64,000 bases of DNA, from contig NC_087062.1 of assembly GCF_963678635.1 (NCBI RefSeq), forward strand, positions 19,891,789-19,955,788, read 5' to 3'. The position numbers were made by a program, and so were the translations under genes. The stretch comes from Symsagittifera roscoffensis (Eukaryota; Xenacoelomorpha; Acoela; Convolutidae). The notes beneath the pieces were generated by a model, which did not search any database, was not told where the DNA came from, and saw nothing but the letters and a program-made list of their open reading frames with translations. Shown here one piece after another: positions 9,778 through 20,499 of the stretch (position 1 is the first letter of the stretch; each line of letters starts with the position of its first letter).

Positions 9778-10554
9778 AACAAGCACATCTTATACAATTT
9801 AAAAGTCCTGAAGGTCTTAAGCATTGTTTGCTTGAAAACTCCTAGTTGTTTTTCCTCATCTTGAGGGCGCGGGGTAAGTGTAAGAAAAAAAGGAAATATG
9901 ACTGGAAACGAGGGGACTGATCTTTTACTCATAATAACAGGGCTGGAACTTATAGATTAAGAAAAAAAATTATAAATTTAATTTTAAAAAAATATGTAAA
10001 ATCTAAAACTCGCTGAAAAGGAAGAATCTCAACCGAGCTCAGAAGGTCCAGCGGCGCACCACCAGACTCCTCAGGCCTGTAACTCCTTCCCCCAGACCAG
10101 TTGACAGACCTGTCTGTAAATTTCCTCAAAGGGCGCTCCACAAACAGGCACAAACATATCACATCTATTTAATAAGTTTATCACAATTAGGCTAATATAT
10201 TGTTATTAATATATAAATATTTCGATTTTGTTATTTTGCGTCTCATGTTCTACTCGCTGGCTTGCAATGCTGAGCTTGCGTCGTTGTATTGCCTCAGTGT
10301 AATTACAATAAAGTTACACTTATCTAATTTATGAAATGCCAATGGTATTTCACTGAGTGAAACGTTTGCAGGACGAATGTAACAAATTTGGTTGACTTGA
10401 AAATTTCTGATCTGATTTATGTTAAGATGATAAAAAGTGTTGGGGGAGGTGTTTTCAATAATTTGACCAGATGTTTATAATGGGAAATGTTTGTTTTTGT
10501 TATGTGAATTTTAAAGTTTACAGGCTAAGGCATGGACGTTGTTATAGATCAATA
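9778..10554. other. Flank between the foldback element and the AGTRAP-like gene
   Basis: AT-rich, with one island of higher G+C at 10020-10150 (annotated separately). A possible splice acceptor, TTTACAG, ends at 10523, 31 bases before the chosen AGTRAP start, so a 5' UTR intron or a leader trans-splice site may lie here. No promoter motif is convincing by eye. Confidence 0.3.
10007..10195 (+). pseudogene. Possible coding relic, basic and proline-rich, without a start codon
   Basis: There are 62 open codons between stops, with no ATG, in an island of clearly higher G+C. The reading is rich in R, K and P, with LLRPVTPSPRPVDRPVCKFP in the middle. The pattern of R-P-V steps followed by P, R and H recalls the central part of ribosomal protein eL13, but the match is loose and may be chance. 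It could be a processed-pseudogene fragment, an exon of an unseen gene, or a transposon scrap. The other strand is open here too. Confidence 0.18.
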
Positions 10555-13500
10555 ATGCAGTCTGTTTTAAGCTCTGGTTCAAGTGTTGCGGGGAAGATCA
10601 ATCTGTCCTTAAAGACTGTGGCGTTTATGTATTTCCTGTTCTCTGTGCTGTAAGCTTCAAACTTTCTTGGGACGTTTTTATTATGGGGAAGAGAATTGAA
10701 AACTCTGAATCTAATGTATCATGCTAGATGACGCGTCCGATTTTTTTTTACATTTTGTGTTTAGGACACAGATAGTAGACTGGCTTCCGCGCTCTTACGC
10801 CTTTATGGAGGCTTGGTGTTTGGCACTCTTCCTCTGGGCAATGGCTTGCAAGGAAAATCCCGAGCCAGTGTCTTTGGTTAGTGTTTTTTTAAAAAATCCT
10901 TCAAGTTTTGCTGTTTTTCTCATCAGCAAGTTAATAAATGTCATTTCGCAGTTGCTGGTGTCTTTGGTCACGGGTATCGTGTTCGATATCATCCACATGT
11001 GGCTCTCATTTGGATCATCCTATAAAACTTTAGTTGGTATGTATCTATCATACTTTAGGTAGCCAACATGTCGATTTTAATGCTATAAAAAATGAGAAAT
11101 TGATTTGGCTAAATGTTAAGTAAGTTTTTGTAGATGTTAAATGTGTGGTATGGTTGTTGTGTTTATAAAAAAAGAAGTTCTTGTTATAGATTGATTAGCT
11201 TAGAAAGCAGCGCGAATTTGTAGATAGAGTTGATGTCTGTTGTTCTTCGTCACCCACATCGCATGGAAAATTTGCCTATCTCTGTTCACTTTATTTCGAT
11301 AGCACTTTGCACCTTTGTGCTATTGGGTTGACTTTACAGCTAGTGAAACTGCTGTCAACACGACTATCCGGGAATATCGAAAAACTCCTCAGCGTCACAG
11401 TGATAGATAGCCACTTGAAATGTAAGTTATTTTACTGAGTTTTGCATCAGACCGTGTTTTAGTGCAACGGCAGCCTTTTTTTTTCAATTTTAGTTACAAT
11501 GCTTGCTCATGTTGGATTATATGACGCATGATATATTATCCCTTTCTCTACAACTTTCCCTGATTTGTTGCAAAATTTTGCATGTTTTTTTCCTCTCCTC
11601 ATTTGTATGGGAGGGTTTTTAACGATTGTAACCCTTGCGATAGCTAGGGTATTGCAATTGGGTACTAGACTTTTTTTCCGAAAACAACTTTTTCCAGAGT
11701 CCATTGGCTCATAATGAATTCAAATTTTGTAGTGTTTGTTGTACAGTTAGCCTAGTGGTAGCGAATACGCCTGGGACGGCAAAGGTCCTGGGTTCAAATT
11801 TGACCAGGACCAGTTTTTTTCAAACGGTAAATGTTCCGGTTCAAAAAATTTTCCGGTTCAAATAAAAAGGTTATTTTTATTTGTTCTGTCGGCCTGTTAT
11901 TTCGGCCTGCTTATGTTTTGTCGACTTGGTTGCCGCATCTAACAATCGCTAAGAGTAAGACTTATATATTTCTTGCTGATTCTTTTTTTTTTCAGGAAAA
12001 AGTCTTAAAATTTGTCACGCTCAATTTTGATTTTTCACGGTTTGACTTGTGATTTATTTTCAAGTTCAGTGCATGTCCATTGTTAAAAAGAAGGTAAGCT
12101 CCACTATCGAATAGCAAAAGTGTGAAAGTCACGAAAAACTTCATCGCTCTCTGATTTCGAAAATGGAAATTAATTATCAGATTTCCCAGCGAAATAAAAG
12201 TTTTACGTATTGATCCAGTTTTCTCAAATTTGGTTAATTTCAAAAAAGCGCCAATCGTAAATCGGTCAAGAAATTCAAAGAGCTTAAAGGGCATCTATTT
12301 TTTTCGTTAAAAATCAAAAGTTTCGATTTTTCAGCAATTTTCGCTACAGTTTAAAAATCCGGCCGAATCGAAATTTGCTTTTCACAGTGGTTACAATTTT
12401 ACCAGATCGATTTGTTAAAATTTCACTTTTTTAAAATTATTTTTCGTCTGTTTTTATCGGCTTGATAAATTTGGGCCTATTTGATATTGACTTAGTGGCC
12501 TCTTGGTTAAGAATTTTTTGGTTTTCTTTTCGACATGAAGGGTTTCTGCTCAGGTTTTTTTCGGCTTTGTTACCGCTTGATAATTATAAATTCAAATCCA
12601 ATCAAAAATCTGGTGCATCTGGCATAGAGGTAAAACAACTGCTTGAGACGGCAAAGATTTGCGGTGCGAATGCGGGTGGGCCCTTTTTTGCTGCAAAGTT
12701 TTTGTGCTGTTTCGGGCTTTCGTCCGTCTGTTGATTTTTGTCGGCTCAGTTGACGTGGCTCGATAGTTAAGCTTTATTCCAAGTTGCTGTAACCCCCATG
12801 CTCGAGACGACAAAGCGCGGGAGCTTGATTCCAGTTGAGACCTTTGTTTCTTGCATAGAAACAGAAAGTTTTGGCTAATTTAGATTATTGTCTGCCTGCT
12901 GATTTTTCTCTGCTTAGTTCCGCAGAAAGGACTTTTTTTGAAAACTTGGATTCTGTATAGCATTCCCAAAGCTCTTTGTAGAATTTCTAAAGGTGCATGC
13001 ATTTTTGCTCCGGATATTTTGGGCTTTTGTTGCAATTATCATTGACAAAAACGAGTTTCTGAATTTTTTTCCGTTTGATTTTCATAGTCATTCATATTTG
13101 TATCGCAAGTGGTGCGAAGCTCATCTTCGCCTCTTTGTACAATTCTGTCGCTTTTCAGAAAGCGGTTGCGTGTCGTCGGGTCTTTTCTATTTCTCGGTGA
13201 CAATGGCTGTCGTAGCGATGCTGCTCAAGCCAGTCTACATGCTGTTTCTCAGCTCTGAGTATGGGAAGCGGGGAGGAGATGTGTCCACTCTGTTCAAGGC
13301 GCCAACAGGCAAGTGAAAGTTCTAACGGGATTATGCAGTTAATGTACATGTAGCACAATGTTCCAACCATAGACATCTTTGCTAAAAGTATATATGGAAT
13401 GTTACTTTTCAGGAGGCATAGGAAATATGATGCCCCAGGGTGGACAGGCATACCAGAATCTAGACGGACATGATGATAGAGCTAGCATGCTGGGCGCAGG

Positions 13501-13591
13501 TGTCAAAGACCCCAACAGCGCATTTGCTGGATCGCAAGGTTTTCAGGGACAGCAGCCACAGATGGGAATGGGTGGGGGTTACGGATATTAA
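10555..13591 (+). CDS. AGTRAP: AGTRAP/ATRAP-like membrane protein, five exons
   Basis: Exons are 10555-10649, 10765-10876, 10952-11036, 13159-13308 and 13413-13591 (621 nt, 206 residues). Phases agree at every junction. The product matches the ATRAP family: a hydrophobic N-terminal helix after NLSLK, a second around AWCLALFLWAMAC, then the family signature V-F-D-I-I-H-M in the third, and MLLKPVYMLF followed by YGKRGGD in the fourth. The cytoplasmic tail (human AGTRAP also has an AYQ-x-x-D step) carries GQAYQNLDG and ends in a G/M/Q-rich string. In mammals ATRAP binds the angiotensin II type 1 receptor and promotes its internalisation; the role here is inferred only as a small endomembrane adaptor. 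At 206 residues it is longer than the 159-residue human protein because of the tail. The start at 10555 is the ATG nearest the conserved region; upstream in-frame ATGs exist at 10471 and 10480. Intron 4 starts with GC. Confidence 0.82.
10877..10951 (+). other. 75-bp AGTRAP intron without stop codons
   Basis: This intron (GTTAGT...CGCAG) is 75 bp, a multiple of three, and contains no in-frame stop. Retention would add 25 residues between exons 2 and 3 without breaking the frame. ATRAP alignment supports removal, since the flanking exons join at the expected spacing. Confidence 0.6.
11740..13140 (+). mobile_element. SINE-like family 1 (tRNA head at 11746, tail hairpin at 13114), interrupted
   Basis: The head at 11746-11812 reads like a tRNA: a box A-like TTAGCCTAGTGGTAGC and a box B-like GGGTTCAAATTTGACC, about 35 bases apart. 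The body that follows has TTTTTCAAACGG and GTCGGCCTG strings, seen again after the heads at 36974 and 22935. The tail string AAGTGGTGCGAAGC-TCAT-CTTCGCC at 13107-13131 forms a hairpin. The family A copy lies between head and tail, so this is a composite. Other members: 22900-23195, 36965-37512, and tail-only remnants. Confidence 0.55.
11990..12345 (+). repeat. Dispersed repeat family A, copy 1
   Basis: About 350 bp. Order of landmarks: AAGTCTTAAAATTTGT, CGGTTTGACTTGTGAT, TCAAGTTCAGTGCAT, CTCCACTATCGAATAG, GTCACGAAAAAC, TTTCCCAGCGAAATAAAA, CCAGTTTTCTCAAATT, AAATTCAAAGAGCTTAAA and GCATCTATTTTTTTCGTTAAA. Copies at 17492, 18470, 20085, 20500, 40865 and 41205 keep this order. Many end in a hairpin CCAACTGTCAGTTGG followed by CTATGTTTT. 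No coding content. Confidence 0.75.
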
Positions 13592-14472
13592 TTCCTAAGA
13601 TTTGAGAACTGGTCAACTGACTACATGCTGAAAGACTAGTCCAAAGATCGAAAGACAATTTATACTGAAAATGGGCGTGGGTAAAGATAACTAACAATTC
13701 AGTACTGTGCATGCTTGACGAGTTATAGGGTGGGTGATGATGATTCCAGCTTAGATGTAGATTCCAACAAGACGTATTTTTTGTGCATTATATTATACTG
13801 GGATCCAAATCGTTTATAGATTGGTTGCTTGGCTAATGATTACCTTGAACTGACCATAAATTGGCTTTGAACGGAATATAGCTCGTATTTATCCCCAATA
13901 TTGGGTATAATTTGAACGTATGCCCGTTTTTAAACCACTTGGTTACTTAATTTTATTCGGAGAAATAAAGAAGATTATTGTTCGCCTCAATCGCAGCATA
14001 ATCGCTAGAATGAAGTAAGATGGACATGCCAAAGGTTTGCTCATCAACTTTCAGACAAGAAAGAAAAAAAGATTGGTTCAGTTCAACTTCTTTATTTTAT
14101 CAGTGCTAATAGTTCTGAGTCTCCTTGAAATATTATAATATGGCAGCTTATATAGTTTGTTTCATGCCCAAAAGCTGACAGTATCACAGATTCTAGTAAT
14201 ATCGACCTCACAACTTTTTTCTGTAAACGTCAATGCTCGAAATTTATTTATGATGCATTAAGTCTTTCGTATATTTATACTAGTCTGTAAAGTTTTGAAT
14301 AATCAACTATTTAACAAATATAAATTAACTATATTTGACTATTATTTCAATTGAAATTCAAATACAAGTTTTATAAAATATCGGTTTTGACTTATTAGTC
14401 TTCTCTTAATATGTGAAATGGGATACGGTAAATTGTACCAGTGCGAGTTTTCCTTAGCGAGCTTAATTTTCT
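13592..14472. other. Convergent 3' UTR region of AGTRAP and the minus-strand gene
   Basis: AT-rich, no reading frame of note. It holds the AGTRAP 3' UTR from the left. On the other strand a TTTATT at about 14092 (AATAAA when read on the minus strand) could end the transcript of the next gene. The two genes converge tail to tail. Confidence 0.4.
13964..13969 (+). promoter_or_regulatory. Candidate AGTRAP polyadenylation hexamer AATAAA
   Basis: AATAAA stands about 370 bases after the AGTRAP stop codon, in an AT-rich 3' UTR with no better hexamer before it. T-rich sequence follows. Confidence 0.45.
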
Positions 14473-14913
14473 CTAGAAGAAGTTCTTAAAATATTGATCG
14501 TTATGACGCCTATGGGAGTATGCGGAAGCCAGGGTGTTGATTCCTTCATTAATTCGTCTGGTACGGTCTGCGTTCCACGCCTGTTGGGAATGCACCACTT
14601 TTTTAAAGTGGGAAGAAGGCGCACTCATGCATCGCTCGTTCCCTCCAATCGACCCAAAATTACTCGGCCGCATCCGGGATGCAGGTTGTCTTGAGAAGTG
14701 ACTTAAAGGCTCTTGTAAACTTGAAACATTAATGCCATGCTCTCTGAACAATACCTGTGTATCTTCTCGGATTTCCCGACTATGGTCAATCTGACGTTCT
14801 AATTTATTCAAAAGCCGATCTATTCGCTCCTTTTCAGGGGTTATATTTTTAGTCTGAGCTGTCAATTTGGAGGCAGAAGCTTGGTTGTATCGGCGTGGAG
14901 CAGGCAAAGACAT
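14473..14913 (-). CDS. Unrecognised 146-residue basic protein with a short coiled coil
   Basis: I do not recognise this protein. It has a codon-like composition, an ATG start, a TAG stop and higher G+C than its flanks, and it is the only long frame in the area, so it is probably a real gene. Residues 1-25 are basic and S/A-rich. Residues 26-55 (EKERIDRLLNKLERQIDHSR) look like an amphipathic coiled coil. Then come S/R/P-rich linkers, and the C-terminal 35 residues (AWNADRTRRINEGI...) are again polar and aromatic. There is no signal peptide, membrane segment or cysteine cluster. On the coding strand TTTCTGCAG ends two bases before the ATG, which looks like a splice acceptor for a 5' UTR intron or a trans-spliced leader. 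It lies tail to tail with AGTRAP. Confidence 0.6.
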   Translation of the reverse strand: MSLPAPRRYNQASASKLTAQTKNITPEKERIDRLLNKLERQIDHSREIREDTQVLFREHGINVSSLQEPLSHFSRQPASRMRPSNFGSIGGNERCMSAPSSHFKKVVHSQQAWNADRTRRINEGINTLASAYSHRRHNDQYFKNFF

Positions 14914-15040
14914 TACTGCAGAAATTGTGGAATTGATTTTTATTCCCTTTCGGGGTCAAAGACTTCTCTTCATTTTAATTCATCGTTGCTGTATGAAATA
15001 AAACAATACAGTAATACGTTATATTGTAAAGGGGAATTTG

Positions 15041-16361
15041 TAAATTTGATAGTGGTGTAGTACACGAAATTCTTCTAACCACTACTGAACAGTGAGTTTA
15101 TTCGACTCAACGCGTGTTTTAATGAAAAAAGAAACGTGAATGTATATAACAAACTACGGCATGTTTTGGCATCACCGGTAAAATGAGACAGTACAGAAAA
15201 GGCTGTACAATTGTAGAGCGAGTACTCATTTACTATGGTAAGATGTGTAAGAACCTTCTTATTATTTATGAGAAGAACGCTGCGGGATTAATAGAGGGAA
15301 AATATTCGTATCTGATACTTACTTTGTAGCTTAACACGAACGCTAAATATCCAAGAAAGCGTCGCTTTGGACCTCCTCGCAATTCTTTACATAGCCTGTA
15401 CCCCAATATAATCATCCCCAATTCCATGCTTAATATGCGAAGTGATGTGGCGATAAATTTAAGCTTATTTTTATCGCGGGGGTGGAGCGACTGAAGAACA
15501 AATTAGAGCGGGCCCTGAAGTCAAATGGTTACTTGGCCACATTGTTTTAAAATGAGTGTGTATGCAGCGTTTGGCAGGAAGGGTAGATAATGATAAGACA
15601 ATGCTATAATTTGCTTCATTTGGATCTTGTGCTTTTATTTCCGTCATTTCTTCTAAAAGACCTTTTTTCAGTCAATACCGCGTCCTAAATTGAACTCTGC
15701 GCGCATGTTAATTGAAGAAATTACGTTTGCTGCATGATATTTTCTGGACTCTTCTACAGGTTTTTCTGAACTTATTAAGAGTAATGAACGTAGTGAAGAC
15801 TCTCAAATAGGTCTCGGTGATTTTTTTTTGTTTTTTTTTCATGAAAAAGTCTTGAAATGCTCTAATAACTACAGACGTGCATTCATATATATTAATGCAT
15901 TTGCATATATGAATGCACTTAAGTATATATTCACTTTTTGATTTCAATTGGGCTCTTTTTTCTTATAGAGTAATTTTTCTGTTCACATCGTCGGATTGTA
16001 ATAAAATTTGGCATGCGGACTGATAAGGCCATGACAAACATATTTAATCTTCATATTCAACCTTGCAAAACCACTCGTTACCATGAAATCGATGCTCATG
16101 TGAGGTAGGGTGGGGGGAAGAAAAAGAGCCTCAATGGAAATTCATTTGCGGAAGCTTACGTAAACAGCATCTATTTTTTTCGTTAAAAATCAAAAGTTTC
16201 GATTTTTCAAAGTCAGTGTGTTTTTTATGTTAACTTTCATTACTCTTTTTCAATCTTCGATTGGCTATGTTTTAAGCTTAAAACAATTTTCGCAGTTTAA
16301 AAATCCGACCGAATCGAAATTTGCTTTTCACAGTGGTTACAATTTTACCAGATCGATTTGT
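15041..16361. repeat. Tandem duplication, first unit (1,321 bp)
   Basis: The first 1,129 bp (15041-16169) recur at 16362-17491, differing by eye only by one extra T in a homopolymer run near 17150. The last 192 bp (16170-16361) come from family A: they resemble 12290-12410 through GCATCTATTTTTTTCGTTAA, GAATCGAAATTTGC and CAGATCGATTTGTT. The near identity implies a recent event. No gene is seen inside; a 79-codon frame on the minus strand over 15708-15947 is A/T-driven and not credible. Confidence 0.88.
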
Positions 16362-17491
16362 TAAATTTGATAGTGGTGTAGTACACGAAATTCTTCTAAC
16401 CACTACTGAACAGTGAGTTTATTCGACTCAACGCGTGTTTTAATGAAAAAAGAAACGTGAATGTATATAACAAACTACGGCATGTTTTGGCATCACCGGT
16501 AAAATGAGACAGTACAGAAAAGGCTGTACAATTGTAGAGCGAGTACTCATTTACTATGGTAAGATGTGTAAGAACCTTCTTATTATTTATGAGAAGAACG
16601 CTGCGGGATTAATAGAGGGAAAATATTCGTATCTGATACTTACTTTGTAGCTTAACACGAACGCTAAATATCCAAGAAAGCGTCGCTTTGGACCTCCTCG
16701 CAATTCTTTACATAGCCTGTACCCCAATATAATCATCCCCAATTCCATGCTTAATATGCGAAGTGATGTGGCGATAAATTTAAGCTTATTTTTATCGCGG
16801 GGGTGGAGCGACTGAAGAACAAATTAGAGCGGGCCCTGAAGTCAAATGGTTACTTGGCCACATTGTTTTAAAATGAGTGTGTATGCAGCGTTTGGCAGGA
16901 AGGGTAGATAATGATAAGACAATGCTATAATTTGCTTCATTTGGATCTTGTGCTTTTATTTCCGTCATTTCTTCTAAAAGACCTTTTTTCAGTCAATACC
17001 GCGTCCTAAATTGAACTCTGCGCGCATGTTAATTGAAGAAATTACGTTTGCTGCATGATATTTTCTGGACTCTTCTACAGGTTTTTCTGAACTTATTAAG
17101 AGTAATGAACGTAGTGAAGACTCTCAAATAGGTCTCGGTGATTTTTTTTTGTTTTTTTTTTCATGAAAAAGTCTTGAAATGCTCTAATAACTACAGACGT
17201 GCATTCATATATATTAATGCATTTGCATATATGAATGCACTTAAGTATATATTCACTTTTTGATTTCAATTGGGCTCTTTTTTCTTATAGAGTAATTTTT
17301 CTGTTCACATCGTCGGATTGTAATAAAATTTGGCATGCGGACTGATAAGGCCATGACAAACATATTTAATCTTCATATTCAACCTTGCAAAACCACTCGT
17401 TACCATGAAATCGATGCTCATGTGAGGTAGGGTGGGGGGAAGAAAAAGAGCCTCAATGGAAATTCATTTGCGGAAGCTTACGTAAACAGCA
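16362..17491. repeat. Tandem duplication, second unit (1,130 bp, partial)
   Basis: Near-exact copy of 15041-16169 with one extra T in a poly-T stretch. The junction at 16361/16362 joins GATCGATTTGT to TAAATTTGATAG. After 17491 the sequence continues as the middle of a family A copy, while after 16169 it continues as the 3' part of family A. The duplicated block therefore sits inside an older family A element. Confidence 0.88.
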
Positions 17492-17800
17492 CTCTCCAAA
17501 TACGAACGTGGAAATGGAGCGAAAAAAACGCGAACAATTTCTAGATTCGAAACTGGAATTTATTTTTTTAGATTTCCAGCGGAATGAAACTTTACCCATT
17601 GATCCAGTTTTCTCAAGTTGGGTTAATCTTATAAAAAAACCGCCTATCTTAAATTGTTCTAGAAATTCATAGAGCTTAAATGGCATCTATTTTTTTTCTA
17701 TAAAAATGCGAAAGTTGAGATTTTTTCAACAAAGCCAGTGTTTTTTTCTGTTTGCTTGCGTTCATTACTCTTTTCCAACTGTCTGTTGGCTATGTTTTTT
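17492..17800 (+). repeat. Family A copy with CCAAC/GTTGG hairpin
   Basis: Starts in mid-family (AATACGAACGTGG...), with TTTCCAGCGGAATGAAAC, CCAGTTTTCTCAAGTTGGG and GGCATCTATTTTTTTTC. It ends with the hairpin CCAACTGTCTGTTGG at 17775-17789, then CTATGTTTT. Confidence 0.65.
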
Positions 17801-18469
17801 TTGCACTCGCTCTACTGTTTTTTCTGCCGACAAGTTTCGTTATTTTGACTAGCTGATTTAACAGATTTTTCATACCATTGAAACATTAGTTTTCTGAGCT
17901 AAAATAGAAAAGGTACTAGCAATCATTTGAAGTTGTGGATTTGAAAGGTTGCCAATATGAGATAATTTTCGATATATTTTTGAAAATTTATTTTTGTCAA
18001 CATCTATTGTGGGCTCTGAAAATTAGCGAAGATATGGTTTTCTCAAGCGTTATCTGTGATTGATGCTACTCTTTGCGAAGTGCAACTTCACCTCGGCGTT
18101 TAATTTTAGCTTGAAAATATTCATCAGGTCAAATGGATTCAGGTTAACGAACTGTTATCAGTTGATGTCTGCCTGCAAGCAATGTGGGTTGTTAGCCATC
18201 GAGAATAGTAAAGGTATTACAGTTGGAATTTTAGTTACGTGAGTTGTCGTCGATTTTTTTGCTACGAGTTGAGAACTTTCAGTGAAATTTAAAATTTATC
18301 TACTTATCTATACATTTAACTGGCTTTTCACATGACACATTCTTAAGAAGTCTCTGTTGAAATTTGATCTTGAATTGAATTTAAAAACACTGCGGCGGAC
18401 CTGTGTAAGAGTTCTCCCAGAGGCTGCAAATTTGGTCACAAATAGCGATGGCTCAAATCCTTTTAGCCT
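17801..18469. other. AT-rich spacer with a degraded tail-hairpin remnant
   Basis: No gene. At 18073-18098 TTGCGAAGTGCAACTTCACC is a diverged copy of the SINE-like tail hairpin. The rest is unassigned AT-rich DNA. Confidence 0.35.
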
Positions 18470-18840
18470 ACGACATATGTAAATTTGATATTTCGCGGTT
18501 TGACTTGATTTTAAAGTCCAGTTCATTTCCTTTGTTTAAAGGAAGGCAAACTCCCCTATCGAACAGCAAAAGCGTAAAGGTCACGGAAAAAGGTGATCGA
18601 CTTTTAGTTTCGAAAGTGGGTTTTAAATTTCAGATTTCTAAGCGCAATAAAAACTAACCTATTTGTCCAGTTTTCTCAAACTGGGTCAATTTTATCTAAA
18701 TTGTTCTTGAAATTCAAAGATCTCATAGTCTATATATTGTTTGCTTGGAAATTATTAAGTTGCTGTTTTAAGAGAAAAACTAGTCAGTTTTTGTTTCCTT
18801 GCTTTTTTCCAACTGTCAGTTGGCCGTGTTTTAGCGAAAG
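18470..18840 (+). repeat. Family A copy with CCAACTGTCAGTTGG hairpin
   Basis: Contains CGCGGTTTGACTTGATT, CTCCCCTATCGAACAG, GTCACGGAAAAAGG and CCAGTTTTCTCAAACTGGGT, and ends in the perfect hairpin CCAACTGTCAGTTGG at 18809-18823. Confidence 0.65.
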
Positions 18841-20084
18841 CGAGGAATATCCGACCTGACTTTCAATTGTTCTGGTACTGATTATAGGTTGACCACAAAA
18901 AACGACCTGTTGTTAAACTTGGAAGAGCAAGAGCCTGGTAATTGGTTAAGAGACTTTTTTATTCGACAACTTTTCTGACAAATGTTTGAGAAAATGACCT
19001 TGCTCTGTTATTGCGCTTGCGATTAGCAAGCTTTGTCAAATCGGAATATAGACTATTTCAAGTTATAAACTGTCAGTAAAGTATTATTAAATCACTGAAC
19101 AGCACGTGCACGCCATTCACGTGCTTACATGCTCAAATTTTTCAAAATTTTATTCAAACTATTGAACTACTGCTATTACAAATATTTTTAGTTATATTAG
19201 TACTCGATATTGAATTTTTTTTTTGGAAAAAATCAATTATCGGTCCATCATGTGTCTGCTTTATCGGCTTAGTTTTTATCGGCTTAGTTTTGGATTCTGC
19301 GTTTAATTCAGCTTATTCAGATTTGAGTTGTTCTTACTAAAATTGTAATTAGTATTGATTTTTACTTGTGATTTTTAAAATTGTTAGACCTGATTTGGTT
19401 TTTTTTCTGCTCAATTTTTTCGCTTAATGTTTGTATTTGTTTCAATTGTTTGCTGCCGATAAATTACCCAGATAGTCGCCCCATATTGCGTCATTTGTAC
19501 GGTGACACTGGATTTTAATGCGTGTGCTTCAGAGTGGAACGGTGCAAAAATTTTGACAGCAATTTCCTTTTCTGCTCTACGGTAGCGTACTGAAGTATCA
19601 TCAGCTGGCTTACCGCTTAGTACAATTTGCCTGAAGGCTTTTTAATAATGGCAATTGTGTTGCGAGACATGTTTTCGTTAAATTGATATTCATTCGTCAA
19701 GACAACAATAAAGTTTTGTTAGAAGCAGTTTTTAATTGAAATATTTTTTGCTAGCATGATTTTGTTCTCTTTTCTGTCTGCAGCTTGACATAACTCTATT
19801 TGCGATGCACTGCTTCACGTCTGTCTAAAACGTTTGGTATTCTCATACAGGTCTCAGTTAGGCGTCAGGAAAAAGCAACTGCTTGAGGTGCCAAAATCCG
19901 CTTTGTCTGTACTTGGGACTTTCAAATTTCCTTGGTTTGGCGCAATCGCAATTCTTGTCGGCTTTGTTTTCGTTTTCTTCTTAAAATGATCAATTTAATT
20001 ATTCTTCAATTTTATATTAAGGTTCGTAATTTTTGTTTAATGTCGTATTCTTGTATAGGTCTTGCTGATTTCTTTGTTTTTTTT
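18841..20084. other. AT-rich repeat-derived spacer
   Basis: No gene is seen. Strings such as GTTTTTATCGGCTTAG (19265) and a degraded tRNA-like head at 19855-19900 (TCTCAGTTAGGCGTC...GCTTGAGGTGCC) belong to SINE-like family 1 bodies. No frame longer than about 60 codons looks coding. Confidence 0.35.
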
Positions 20085-20470
20085 TCAGGAAAAAGTCTAA
20101 AAATTGTTCACTCTCAATTTTGATTTTTCGCGGTTTGACTGGTGATTTCTTTTTAAGTTCAGTGCATTTCTAATGATAAAAGTAAGGCAAAGTTCCTATC
20201 GAAATTGAAAAGGTCACGAAAATTGTGATCGACTTTTAGTTTCGGAAGTAGGTTTTAAATTTCAGATTTCTCTTCGCAATAGAAAATTATCAAAAAGCGT
20301 CAATCATAAATTGTTCTTGAATTCAAAGATCTTAGGTCATATAGTTTTTGCTTGGAGTTTAATAAGTTGAAGTTTTAAGAGAGAAACAAGTCAGTTTTTC
20401 TGTTTCCTTGCATGCAATACTCTTTTCCAACTGTCAGTTGGCTGTGTTTTAGCAAAAGCGAGGAATATCC
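20085..20470 (+). repeat. Family A copy with CCAACTGTCAGTTGG hairpin
   Basis: Landmarks AGGAAAAAGTCTAAAAATTG, CGCGGTTTGACTGGTGATT and TTAAGTTCAGTGCATTTC in order, ending with the hairpin at 20427-20441 and the phrase AGCGAGGAATATCCGACCTGA (20456), which also follows the 18809 hairpin. The shared downstream phrase shows the family extends past the hairpin. Confidence 0.65.
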
Positions 20471-20499
20471 GACCTGAATTATTTTTTAAGAGTCGATAA

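Larger units (their letters stand above)
11037..13158 (+). other. AGTRAP intron 3 filled with SINE-like and family A repeats
   Basis: A 2.1-kb GT-AG intron (GTATGT...TTTTCAG). It contains a tRNA-headed SINE-like copy (11740-13140) and a family A copy (11990-12345). Two further degraded tRNA-like segments lie at 12605-12680 and 12755-12840. No additional exon is needed, because the flanking exons are in matching phase 1. Confidence 0.6.

Noticed and set aside
7767-9932. Frames at 7767-8135, 9442-9702 and 9633-9932 with similar text
   Set aside because: They fall in the inverted arms and resemble each other only because the DNA is inverted-repeated.
13309-13320. GT donor at 13313 for the last AGTRAP intron
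   Set aside because: It would leave two bases of a codon while the acceptor needs one; the GC donor at 13309 fits the phase and the AG|GCAAGT consensus.
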